Source: CAVVYV01 sp963752585 (lineage in GTDB: Bacteria; Actinomycetota; Thermoleophilia; Solirubrobacterales; 70-9). Taken from it: a stretch of 64,000 nt of DNA. The number at the start of each line of letters is the position of its first letter. Position 1 is the first letter of the stretch. A program made the translations under genes and the position numbers. This document shows positions 32,318 through 40,819 of this stretch, piece by piece. The notes under the pieces were generated by a model. The model had not been told where the DNA came from, ran no database searches, and was given only the letters and a program-made list of their open reading frames with translations. The stretch covers positions 248,001 through 312,000 of the forward strand of contig CAVVYV010000007.1 in assembly GCA_963752585.1 (NCBI GenBank). Reading direction: 5' to 3'.

Positions 32318-34132
32318 ATGGAGGTCACGACTTCTGAGCGCTACGCGAGCGGCGGAGAGCTGGGGGAGCCGCCGTGGCAGAACCTGGTCAAGGCGTTCTA
32401 CGAGCAGGTAAAGCGGCTGGGTGACGACGTCGCGATTCGCACCGAAGACGACTCGTACACGATCAGCTGGAACGACCTCCGGGACCGCGTCCATCGGATC
32501 GCGGGCGGACTGGCCAAGCTGGGGGTGAAGAAGGGCGACACCGTCGCCCTGATGCTCAACAACCGCCCCGAGTTCATCCCCTGCGACCTCGCCGCGGTCT
32601 CGCTGGGCGGGGTGCCGTTCTCGATCTATCAGACCTCATCGCCCGAGCAGATCGAGTACGTCGTCTCCGACGCCGGCAGCAAGCTCGCGATCGTCGAGAC
32701 GATGTTCCTCGAGCAGTTCAGCGCGGCCCGCGAGAACCTGCCGGACCTGGAGCACGTGATCGTGGTCGACGGGGATGGTGGGGACCACACGCTCGCCGAG
32801 GTCGAGCAGATGGATCCCGACTTCGACCCGGCCGAGTTCGTCGACGAGATCCAGCTCGACGACCTGCTGACCCTGATCTACACCTCGGGGACGACGGGCC
32901 CGCCGAAGGGCGTGCAGCTCACCCACCGGAACCTGATGACCCTGACCAAGGGGGTCGAGGAGATAGTCGACTTTCCGGATCGCGGCGCCAAGGTGATCTC
33001 CTGGCTCCCCGCCGCGCACATCGCCGAGCGCGGTGCCCACTACTACCTGCCGTGCACCCGCGGCGTCTCGGTGACGATCTGCCCGGACCCGCGCAAGATC
33101 GCCGACTCGCTGGCGGCGGTCCAGCCGACCTGGTTCTTCGCGGTGCCGCGAATCTACGAGAAGCTCAAGGCGGGGATCGAGGCCAGCTTCGCCAAGCTCC
33201 CCGACGAGCAGCGCGAGGCCGCCCAGAAGGGAATCGCGGCCGCGATCAAGAAGGTGCGCCTCGAGCAGGCAGGGGAGGAGGTCCCCGAGGAGCTCGCGGC
33301 CGGGGTCGCGCAGGCCGAGGAGCAGATGTTCTCGCAGCTGCGCTCCAAGCTCGGCTTCGACGAGCTGATTGCGATCAACGTGGGCGCCGCGCCGACGCCG
33401 GTCGAGGTGCTCGAGTTCTTCCACGCGATCGGGGTCCCGATCGGCGAGCTCTGGGGGATGTCGGAGACCTGCGGCGTCGCCACCTGCAACCCGCCCGAGA
33501 AGGTCAAGATCGGCACGGTGGGTCCTCCGGTCCCCGGGACGGAGATCAGGCTCGCCGAGGACGGCGAGGTGCTGGTCAAGTCCGCCTCGATCATGCCCGG
33601 CTACCGCAACATGCCCGAGAAGACCGCCGAGGCCTTCAACGAGGACGGCTGGCTGCTGACCGGCGACATCGGCGTGCTCGACGAGGACGGCTACCTGAGG
33701 ATCGTCGACCGCAAGAAGGAGCTGATCATCAACGCGGCCGGCAAGAACATGTCGCCGGCCAACATCGAGTCGCACCTGAAGACGGCCAGCCCTTTGATCG
33801 GCCAGGCGACGGCGATCGGCGACAAGCGGCCGTTCAACGTGGCGCTGATCGTGCTCGACCCCGACTACGCGCCGGTCTGGGCGAAGAAGAACGGCCTCGA
33901 GGGGAAGTCGGTCGAGGAACTCGCCTCGGAGGAGGCAACCGAGGAGGCGATTCAGGCGGCGATCGAGGAGGCGAACTCGAAGATGGCGCGGGTCGAGCAG
34001 ATCAAGAAGTTCAAGATCCTGCCGACCGAATGGCAGCCCGGCGGCGACGAGCTGACGCCGACGATGAAGCTGAAGCGGAAGCCGATCGACGAGAAGTACG
34101 CCGAGGAGATCGAGGCGCTCTACTCGAGGCTA
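32318..34132 (+). CDS. Long-chain acyl-CoA synthetase (AMP-dependent ligase)
   Basis: The enzyme activates fatty acids to acyl-CoA via acyl-AMP. About 605 residues are recognisable: the P-loop-like TLIYTSGTTGPPKGVQLTH, WGMSETCGVAT, GWLLTGDIGVLDEDGYLRIVDRKKELIINAAGK in parts, and the C-terminal PTMKLKRKPIDEKYAEEIEALYS typical of FAA1-like ligases. In the given sequence no in-frame stop follows; the frame stays open into ispG. The expected end is a TAG at 34130-34132 in the neighbouring frame, shared with the convergent gene, so one base is probably wrong near the end. The end coordinate reflects that reading. Confidence 0.85.
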
Positions 34133-34948
34133 GGCCGCGGCCTTCCTCCTCGCTTTCCTGATGCACTTCTTCCGGGCCTGTGGCCCTTGGGGAACTTCTT
34201 CTTGCACTTCTTTATTGCGGCTTTCAGGTCGAAGGTGGTGGTTGGCGGGATTGCGGACGGCGCGGCAAGGGCCGGGCACGGCGTCTCGGTGGGCGTGACG
34301 CTGTTCGGCCTCGGGTTGGCGCCCACCAGGCTGAAGTCGGCGCCGGCATTGTTGGTGTCGTCAGCGGCGTCGAGCGGCGGTCGCGCAGTTCGCTCCGATG
34401 TTCCGCTGCAGCGCCAGCACTCCCGTCGGCATGGTGTTGCCGTTGGGAGTCGTCTGGTCAGGGAGATTGTTGGCGCCGGTGAAGGTGGCGCCGCCCCAGG
34501 AGACGCAGTCGACCGGGATCGCCTCGAAGCAGATCGCTCCAGCCGCCGTCAAGCTACCGCCGACGGTGTTGTCCAAATAGGCCGAGAGCTCCGGAATCGT
34601 GAAGTCGGCGCCGGTGACCGCGGAGTCGCCGATCAGGATCGTGGCCTGGTTCGCGCCGTTCGGAGGGTTGGCGCCCATGAGGGTGTGGGTCTGGATGGGC
34701 CCTGGCAGGCCCATCGGAGGGGCATTACCGTCCGCGTCCCAGACGGTGATGTTGTGACCACTGACCTGATTCTGCCCGGGGCTGTACATCTGCAGCTCGA
34801 TGTAGCTCTGGTTGCCGCTCGCGGTATCCCCGGTGATCTCCCGGATCTTCATCTCGTGGAACACGGCATGAGCGGCTGGGGTTGCTGCCAAGCAGACACC
34901 CAGCACCAGGGCGCTCACCGCGATCAACCGGGCTGTCCTTGCGCTCAT
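34130..34948 (-). pseudogene. Secreted protein with lysine-rich tail, two frame breaks
   Basis: From ATG 34948 a signal peptide (LIAVSALVLGVCLAATPAAHA) is followed by a domain rich in beta strands (MKIREITGDTASGNQSYIEL, NITVWDADGN) that resembles a lamin-tail/LTD-like surface domain. Around 34378 the frame breaks at CATA; the next frame continues DAADDTNNAGADFSLVGANP. Around 34180 it breaks again; a third frame gives RKKCIRKARRKAAA and TAG at 34130. The KKCKKKFPKG-type tail is common in secreted proteins of this order. The breaks are probably sequence errors. Confidence 0.6.
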
Positions 34949-35055
34949 TCCTTCTCCCCGATAGCGCTTCCTGTTCCGCGGCGATCATCGCAAATCGCTC
35001 TGGCAAGCGCAATGTCACGTTCACGCGATTGTGAAACGCCGCCAGGGGCCGTGGG

Positions 35056-35061
35056 TACCCT
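35056..35061 (+). promoter_or_regulatory. Putative -10 box (TACCCT) for leaderless ispG
   Basis: TACCCT, 6 bases, GTG 35068. Confidence 0.5.
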
Positions 35062-35067
35062 GTGTCC

Positions 35068-36391
35068 GTGGCCTCGAAGCGCCAGATCTTCGTCCGCGAC
35101 GTCCCGATCGGGGGCGGCGCGCCCGTCGCCGTGCAGACGATGTGCAAGACCGAGACCGCCAACCTCGAGGCGACGATGGACGCAGATCCGCACCGTCGCC
35201 GAGGCGGGCGCGGACCTAGTCCGGGTCGCGGTCCCGCGCGACAAGGACGTGGACGCCCTGAAGACGATCGTCAAGGAATCGCCGATCCCGGTGATAGCCG
35301 ACATCCACTTCAACCACACGCTGGCGCTGAAGGCGATCGACGCCGGCGCCGACTGCATCCGCCTCAACCCCGGGAACATCGGCGGCCCCGAGAAGGTGGC
35401 CGAGGTGGTGAAGAGGGCGACCGCCGCGGGGGTGCCGATGCGGATCGGCGTCAACTCCGGCTCGCTCCCCAAGCACCTGCATGAGCTCGAGGCCGACAAC
35501 CCGGTCGAGGCGCTGGTCCAGGCGGCGGCCGAGTTCGTCGAGCTGATGGAGAGCTTGGACTTCGAGAACTTCAAGGTCTCGATCAAGTCCACGAGCGTCC
35601 CGAACACGATCGCCTCCAACCGGCTGCTCGCCGAGCGGATCCCCTACCCGATCCACCTCGGGATCACCGAGGCGGGGACCAAGTGGTCGGGCTCGCTCAA
35701 GTCCTCGGTCGGGCTCGGCACCCTGCTCGCCGACGGGGTGGGGGACACGATCCGGATCAGCCTCTCGACCTTCCACGCCGAGGAGGAGGTGAAGGTCGCC
35801 TGGGAGATCCTCAAGGCGCTGAAGCTCCGCGAGCGCGGCCCGGTGTTGATCGCCTGTCCGACCTGCGGCCGGCTCCAGTTCGACATGGACACCGTCGTCG
35901 CCGAGATCGAGCAGCGGCTCGAGGCCTACACGGAGCCGGTCGAGGTCGCGGTACTCGGCTGCGCCGTCAACGGGATCGGCGAGGCCTCGCACGCCGACTT
36001 CGGGATCACCGGGGCCAAGGACGAGGGCCTGATCTTCGCCAACGGAAAGCCGCTGCGGAAGGTGCCGCAGGCCGAGCTGGTGGACGCGCTGTTCGTCGAG
36101 ATCGACAAGACGCTCGACCGGGGATCGGTCGAGGTCGACGAGCACAAGTCGCGCGAGGGCGCCGACTGGCTGGCGAAGATCGAGGAGGAGAACGCCGACG
36201 AGCTCACCCCCGAGCGGATCGCCCAGATGGAGAAGGCCGAGACGCCCACCGAGGCCGAGCGGGTCCTTCTAGACAACGACGGCCCGGATCTGGCCGACGG
36301 CGAGCCCTACCTGAAGCCGGTCAAGCGCAGGGCCGTGGACCTCGACGAGGACGCCTCGCCGGTGGCCGGACGCCGCTTCACCCGCACCTGA
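35068..36391 (+). CDS. ispG: HMBPP synthase, with a one-base frame break
   Basis: IspG converts MEcPP to HMBPP with a [4Fe-4S] cluster. Residues 1-38 from GTG 35068 read ASKRQIFVRDVPIGGGAPV and QTMCKTETANLEATMD; then an extra G near 35182 shifts the frame, after which QIRTVAEAGADLVRVAVP continues at exactly the spacing of the family. Cluster ligands are in IACPTCGRLQFD and VAVLGCAVNGIGEA. The C-terminus is longer than usual by about 70 acidic residues. The gene is essential where the MEP pathway is the only one, so a consensus error is more likely than a dead gene. Confidence 0.88.
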
Positions 36392-36405
36392 GCGCGAGCC
36401 GCCGG

Positions 36406-36411
36406 TAGGCT
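36406..36411 (+). promoter_or_regulatory. Putative -10 box (TAGGCT) for leaderless proS
   Basis: TAGGCT, 8 bases, ATG 36420. Confidence 0.5.
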
Positions 36412-36419
36412 CGCGGCCC

Positions 36420-38105
36420 ATGTCGCGGCTCAGCGAGACCTTTCTGCCGACCCTGAAGGAGGACCCCGCCGACGCGGAGTCCACCTCGCACCGGCTGATG
36501 GTCCGGGCGGGGCTGGTCCGCCAGCTCGGGGCGGGGATGTGGACCTATCTGCCGGCGGGATGGCGCGTCCACCGCAAGGTCGAGCAGATCATCCGCGAGG
36601 AGATGGACGCGATCGGCGCCCAGGAGCTCTCCCTGCCGGTGCTCCAGCCGGCGGAGCTCTGGAAGCGCACCGGGCGCTACGAGATCGAGGAGCTGTTCAA
36701 GCTCGAGGACCGGAAGGGCTCCGAGCTGGTCCTCGGGTTGACCCACGAGGAGCCGCTCACGTGGCACATCGCCCGCGAGGTCCGCTCCTACCGAGAACTG
36801 CCGCTGACCCTCTACCAGGTCCAGACCAAGGAGCGCGACGAGGCCAGGCCTCGCGCCGGCGTCCTCCGGACCCGCGAGTTCGTGATGAAGGACGCCTACA
36901 GCTTCGACCGTGACGAGGACGGCCTTGACCGAAGCTACGAGCTCCAGATCCAGGCCTACGACCGGATCTTCGACCGCTGCGGGCTCGACTGGCACCGGGT
37001 CGCCTCCGACGTCGGGATGATGGGCGGCTCGGGCGCCCACGAGTACATGGCGCCGTGCCCGGCGGGCGAGAACGAGGTGGCTCTCGCGCCTGGCTACGCG
37101 GCGAACATAGAGATCGCCTCGGCCGAAGCCCAACCGGTGGAGCTGCCTGCCCCTCTCGATGCACCTGAGAAGGTCGGGACCCCGGGCTCCACCACGGTCG
37201 AGGAGGTCTCGAACGCGCTGGGGGTCGCGCCGGGGGCGCTCCTGAAGGCGATGCCCGTCGTCGTCGAGGATCGGGGGATGGTGATGGCGCTCGTCCGCGG
37301 CGATCACCGGCTGAACGAGATCAAGCTCCGCAACACGCTCGGCGCCGACTTCCGGCCCGCCAAACCCGAGGAGATCGCGGAGAAGCTCGGGCCGGCGGGC
37401 TTCGTCGGGCCGGTCGGGGCGGAGGTGCCCGTACTGATCGACGAGGCAATCGATGGCGACTCGTTCGTCTGCGGCGCGAACGAGCCCGACGCTCACCTTC
37501 GAGGGGTCCGCCCGGGCCGGGACTTCGAGGGCGAGCGGGTTGACGTCCGCACGGTGGAGGCCGGGGACCGGTCGCCGGGAGGCGATTCGATCGAGGTCGT
37601 CCCCGCGATCGAGGTCGGGAACATCTTCAAGCTCGGCACCCGCTACTCGGAGCCCCTTGGCGCCAACTACCTCGACGAGTCCGGCAAGGAGCATCCGATC
37701 GTGATGGGGAGCTACGGGATCGGCCCGGCGCGGATCATCGCCGCGGCGATCGAGCAGGGCGCGGACGAGCGCGGGATCGTCTGGCCCCGGTCGATCGCCC
37801 CATGGCAGGTGCACCTCGTCTCGCTCGCGAAGGCGGGTGAGCCCGAGCGCGAGGCGGCGGATCGGATCTACGAGGAGCTCCTCGGCGAGCGGCTCGAGGT
37901 GCTCTACGACGACCGCGACGCCGGACCGGGGGAGAAGCTCACCGACTCGGAGCTGCTCGGCTGCCCGCTCCGGGTGGTGGCGGGACGGAAGGCCCTCGCC
38001 GAGGGCCAGGTAGAGACCCAGGCCCGCGCCGGCGGTGAGGAGCAGCGGGTGAGCGCCGACGGCGCCGCCGGCGAGGTCGCTGCCGTGCTCGAGGGACTGG
38101 ACTAG
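36420..38105 (+). CDS. proS: Prolyl-tRNA synthetase, bacterial type
   Basis: The 561-residue enzyme charges tRNA-Pro. Class II motif 1 (GLVRQLGAGMWTYLPAGWRV), motif 2 (EVRSYRELPLTLYQVQTKERDE, then RAGVLRTREFVMKDAYSF) and motif 3 (GSYGIGPARIIAAAIEQ) are visible. Between motifs 2 and 3 is the YbaK-type editing insertion (about residues 240-380), as in bacterial-type ProRS. The C-terminal anticodon-binding domain ends the protein. Confidence 0.95.
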   Translation: MSRLSETFLPTLKEDPADAESTSHRLMVRAGLVRQLGAGMWTYLPAGWRVHRKVEQIIREEMDAIGAQELSLPVLQPAELWKRTGRYEIEELFKLEDRKGSELVLGLTHEEPLTWHIAREVRSYRELPLTLYQVQTKERDEARPRAGVLRTREFVMKDAYSFDRDEDGLDRSYELQIQAYDRIFDRCGLDWHRVASDVGMMGGSGAHEYMAPCPAGENEVALAPGYAANIEIASAEAQPVELPAPLDAPEKVGTPGSTTVEEVSNALGVAPGALLKAMPVVVEDRGMVMALVRGDHRLNEIKLRNTLGADFRPAKPEEIAEKLGPAGFVGPVGAEVPVLIDEAIDGDSFVCGANEPDAHLRGVRPGRDFEGERVDVRTVEAGDRSPGGDSIEVVPAIEVGNIFKLGTRYSEPLGANYLDESGKEHPIVMGSYGIGPARIIAAAIEQGADERGIVWPRSIAPWQVHLVSLAKAGEPEREAADRIYEELLGERLEVLYDDRDAGPGEKLTDSELLGCPLRVVAGRKALAEGQVETQARAGGEEQRVSADGAAGEVAAVLEGLD

Positions 38106-38107
38106 GT

Positions 38108-38746
38108 TTGCGCCTGCCGTGGCCCTCCCGGAGGGAGCCCCGGGGGAAGCGGCTGAGACGATTGTTCGGGTTCGACCGCTCGGGCCCGGCGCCTCGGCAG
38201 ACGCGGCCGGGCCAGCCGCTGCGGCCCTGGACCGTCCCGAACCTGGTGGGCTACGTGCGCCTCGCCGCGCTCCCGGTCTTCCTCGCGATCGCGTTGTCCT
38301 CGGGCGATGGCCGCGACCCGGCGGCGGCGCTGATCTACCTGGCGGTCTCTCTCGGGGACTACCTCGATGGCTTTCTCGCTCGGGCCACGGGTCAGTACAG
38401 CCGGATGGGCGCGCTCCTCGACCCGGTCGTCGACCGCCTGACGATTCTCTCGGGGGCGATCGTCTGCTGGCACTTCGAGCTGCTTCCGAGGTGGGCGCTG
38501 GCGGTCCTCGCGGCGCGCGAGGTGATCACCCTGATCCTCGCTCAGATCGCCCTCCGACGGGGGCAGGCGCTGGAGATCAACTGGTTCGGCCGGCTTGCCG
38601 TCTTCCCGATCATGGGCTCGATCTTCCTTGCGATGGTGGTGGGGAGCGCCGTCTGGGACGTGCTCCTGGTGGCCGGGGTGACCCTCGCGGTGCTCGCCAC
38701 AGCGGTCTACATCCGCACCGGGCTGCGGGAATTGACTGCAACATGA
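38108..38746 (+). CDS. CDP-alcohol phosphatidyltransferase (PgsA-like)
   Basis: The 212-residue protein starts at TTG 38108, two bases after the proS stop. A basic N-terminus (about 35 residues) precedes about five membrane helices. The family signature D-x2-D-G-x2-A-R-x8-G-x3-D-x3-D is complete in GDYLDGFLAR, YSRMGALLDPVVDRL. The enzyme joins CDP-diacylglycerol with glycerol phosphate, inositol phosphate or another alcohol; which one is not clear, but PgsA is the usual annotation. A pgsA-like gene close to garA also occurs in mycobacteria. Confidence 0.85.
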   Translation: MRLPWPSRREPRGKRLRRLFGFDRSGPAPRQTRPGQPLRPWTVPNLVGYVRLAALPVFLAIALSSGDGRDPAAALIYLAVSLGDYLDGFLARATGQYSRMGALLDPVVDRLTILSGAIVCWHFELLPRWALAVLAAREVITLILAQIALRRGQALEINWFGRLAVFPIMGSIFLAMVVGSAVWDVLLVAGVTLAVLATAVYIRTGLRELTAT

Positions 38747-38756
38747 CCACCAACCT

Positions 38757-38794
38757 TCAACCCGCGGTTGAGGTCGGCCCAACCGACCTATAAT
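38757..38794 (+). promoter_or_regulatory. Promoter with two inverted repeats upstream of the rsiG-like gene
   Basis: A consensus -10 box TATAAT (38789-38794) is preceded by GGTTGA (38766-38771, 17-bp spacer). Two perfect inverted repeats overlap it: TCAACC-CGC-GGTTGA (38757-38771) over the -35 area, and AGGTCGG-CCCAA-CCGACCT (38771-38789) in the spacer. They look like operators. Confidence 0.6.
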
Positions 38795-38829
38795 CGAGCG
38801 CCGACACCCCCGACCAGCTAGGAGACCCT

Positions 38830-39096
38830 GTGGAGGAGGAGACCTTTCCCGATATCGGCTCGATGAGCGACCCGGAGCTCAAGGAGCTGATCGACAAGCT
38901 GACGGCGGAGGAGCAGGAGGTCTCCTACCGGCGGCGCATCCTGCACGGCCAGATCGACATCCTCCGTGCGGAGCTCGTCAACCGGCTGCGTGAGAACCGG
39001 CCCGAGGGGGAGACGCTGATCAAGGGCGACGACGTCGAGCGCCTCAGCGAGATCCTCAGCGGCCGCGGCGAGCCACCCACCAAGCCGCCCACCTAA
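38830..39096 (+). CDS. RsiG-like c-di-GMP-binding anti-sigma factor
   Basis: The 88-residue, mostly helical protein has the core EEQEVSYRRRILHGQIDILR. This fits the c-di-GMP motif of RsiG, E-x3-S-x2-R-x3-Q-x3-D, with Glu28, Ser32, Arg35, His39 (in place of Gln) and Asp43. In Streptomyces RsiG loaded with c-di-GMP holds the sigma factor WhiG inactive; the Rubrobacter homologue has one motif per chain and dimerises, as this protein would. The GTG start has AGGAG five bases upstream. A GarA-like FHA gene follows after 13 bases. No whiG-type sigma gene is in the window. Confidence 0.75.
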   Translation: MEEETFPDIGSMSDPELKELIDKLTAEEQEVSYRRRILHGQIDILRAELVNRLRENRPEGETLIKGDDVERLSEILSGRGEPPTKPPT

Positions 39097-39109
39097 ACGG
39101 AGGGCGCCG

Positions 39110-39580
39110 GTGGCCATTCACTGCCCCGAATGCGGGTTCGTCAACGCCGAGGGCGCCAACTACTGCCAGAAGTGCGGCGCCTATCTCTCTCGTCCCGATG
39201 GCCAGGACGAGCCGACGACGATGACCTACGTGGTCGACGAGGGCGGCGAGATGCGCCCGGTCGACATCGACGAGGTCGTCGAGCAGCACGGCGCCGCGCT
39301 CGTGATTCGCTCGGGCGGGGGCCGCGCGGGGGAGAGCTTCACCCTCAACGACGAGCGAGTCTCGATCGGTCGCACTCCCGACGCCGGGGTGTTCCTCGAC
39401 GACGTCACCGTCTCCCGCAACCACGCCCTGCTGGTGCGCCGAAACGACGGCCTCTACATCGACGACCTCGGATCCCTGAACGGGACCTACGTCAACCGGC
39501 GCCGGATCGAGTCGCACAAGCTCGACGACGGCGACGAGATCCAGATCGGCAAGTACAAGCTCAGCTACCTGGAGAAGTAA
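39110..39580 (+). CDS. Zinc-ribbon and FHA domain protein (GarA-like)
   Basis: The 156-residue protein begins with a zinc ribbon (CPECGFVNAEGANYCQKCG), then PTTMTYVVDEGG, a candidate Thr-phosphorylation stretch comparable to the GarA N-terminus, and a C-terminal FHA domain with VSIGRTPDAGVFLDD, TVSRNHALL and LGSLNGTYVNRRRI. FHA domains bind phosphothreonine. GarA of mycobacteria controls 2-oxoglutarate metabolism when not phosphorylated. GTG 39110 has GGAGGG five bases upstream. The zinc ribbon is an addition not found in mycobacterial GarA. Confidence 0.85.
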   Translation: MAIHCPECGFVNAEGANYCQKCGAYLSRPDGQDEPTTMTYVVDEGGEMRPVDIDEVVEQHGAALVIRSGGGRAGESFTLNDERVSIGRTPDAGVFLDDVTVSRNHALLVRRNDGLYIDDLGSLNGTYVNRRRIESHKLDDGDEIQIGKYKLSYLEK

Positions 39581-39583
39581 TCG

Positions 39584-40324
39584 ATGGAAGCCTCGACAAG
39601 GCCTGACCGGGTCACCTCGCGAAACGCAAGCGCGAATCGAAAGGCGCTGACGATCGGCGCCGTCGCCAAGATCCTCGGCAGCGAGTTCGAGGACATCTCG
39701 ATCTCGAAGATCCGCTACCTCGAGGACCAGAAGCTGCTCTCGCCGCGCCGGACGCCCGGCGGCTACCGCCTCTACAGCCAGGCCGACGTCGAGCGCCTGC
39801 GGGCGATCCTGCGGATGCAGCGGGACGAGTTCCTGCCGCTGCGGGTGATCCGCCAGGAATTGGCCTCGGGGGGCCGGGAGGAGAGCTCCCGTGGCGGTGC
39901 CGCCGCGATCCGCCGCGCGGCCAGCGTCGAGGGAGGCAAGGGAACGCTGGTCGAGATCGAGGAGCTCGTCGAGCAGACCGGGGTGGGCCCGGAGCTGGTC
40001 GCCGAGCTGGAGGAGTGGCGAATCGTCCAGCCGAAGATGATCGACCGCCACAAGCACTACGACGAGACCGACCGCGAGATCATCAAGGCCTGCGCGGAGC
40101 TCGCCCGCTTCGGGGTCGCCGGGCGCAACCTTCGGGTGCTGCGGACCGCCGCCGACCGCGAGGCCGCCTTGCTCGAGGCGGTGATCGGGCCGGCGCTCCG
40201 GTCCAACAACCACAATCGCCGGCGGGAGGCGATCGACAACCTCGAGAGCCTCGCCTCCACCTGCAACAACCTCACCCACCTGCTGCTGGTGCGCGACCTG
40301 CGCAAGCTGACGGGCGAGGAGTAG
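39584..40324 (+). CDS. MerR-family regulator (FtsR-like)
   Basis: The 246-residue protein has a MerR winged helix (LTIGAVAKILGSEF, SKIRYLEDQKLLSPRRTPGGYRLY in parts, VERLRAILRMQRDEFLPL) and a C-terminal second half of about 120 residues with RHKHYDETDREIIKACAELARFG. This double layout and the position right behind the FHA gene match the Rv1828/FtsR family, which activates ftsZ in Corynebacterium. No effector-binding Cys is evident. It starts three bases after the FHA stop. Confidence 0.82.
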   Translation: MEASTRPDRVTSRNASANRKALTIGAVAKILGSEFEDISISKIRYLEDQKLLSPRRTPGGYRLYSQADVERLRAILRMQRDEFLPLRVIRQELASGGREESSRGGAAAIRRAASVEGGKGTLVEIEELVEQTGVGPELVAELEEWRIVQPKMIDRHKHYDETDREIIKACAELARFGVAGRNLRVLRTAADREAALLEAVIGPALRSNNHNRRREAIDNLESLASTCNNLTHLLLVRDLRKLTGEE

Positions 40325-40337
40325 CTCCGCCCGTCCG

Positions 40338-40811
40338 GTGCCACGCGTCGTCCGCAGGCGCCGCATCGCAGCGCCCGCGGGGGCGCTCTGGTCGGTGATC
40401 TCCGACCCCTATCACCTGCCCCGCTGGTGGCCGCGGACGACTCGGGTGGAGAACGTCGCCGGCGCCGAGCCCGAGGGGCGCCGCTGGACCCAGGTGCTGG
40501 AGACACGGGATGGCCGTGGGATTCGAGCCGACTACCGCTGCACCAGCGCCGACCACGAACGGCGCTACACCTTCGAGCAGCTGCTCGAGGAGACCCCGTT
40601 CGAGGGCATCCTCCGCAGCGCCAGCATGGAGATCAAGCTTGAGCCGGCTGACGCCGGGACTGAGGTCACCGTGGTCAGCGAGCAGCGCCTGCGGGGCCTC
40701 TCCCGGCTCGGCGGGCTGATGATGAGGCGCGCCACCGGACGGACCCTGAGCGAGGCGCTCACCGGCCTCGAGCGAGTGGCGGGCGACTCCGCGGCGGAGG
40801 CGACGAGCTGA
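40338..40811 (+). CDS. SRPBCC-family protein
   Basis: The 157-residue protein is of the START/polyketide-cyclase type, with RRRIAAPAGALWSVISDPYHLPRWWP at the N-terminus and the long C-terminal helix at RTLSEALTGLERVA. It binds a hydrophobic ligand in a helix-grip fold; the ligand is unknown. It follows the MerR gene at 13 bases and precedes the FAD oxidase by eight, so the three may form one transcript. Confidence 0.78.
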   Translation: MPRVVRRRRIAAPAGALWSVISDPYHLPRWWPRTTRVENVAGAEPEGRRWTQVLETRDGRGIRADYRCTSADHERRYTFEQLLEETPFEGILRSASMEIKLEPADAGTEVTVVSEQRLRGLSRLGGLMMRRATGRTLSEALTGLERVAGDSAAEATS

Positions 40812-40819
40812 GCGCCGAG

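Noticed and set aside
35170..35200. Programmed frameshift in ispG.
   Set aside because: There is no slippery heptamer, stop codon or following structure, and similar breaks occur in unrelated genes.
32318..36391. A single 1357-residue open frame that would fuse acyl-CoA ligase and IspG.
   Set aside because: The middle 300 residues are antisense to a secreted-protein gene and have no homology; the IspG N-terminus is in another frame and has its own -10 box.
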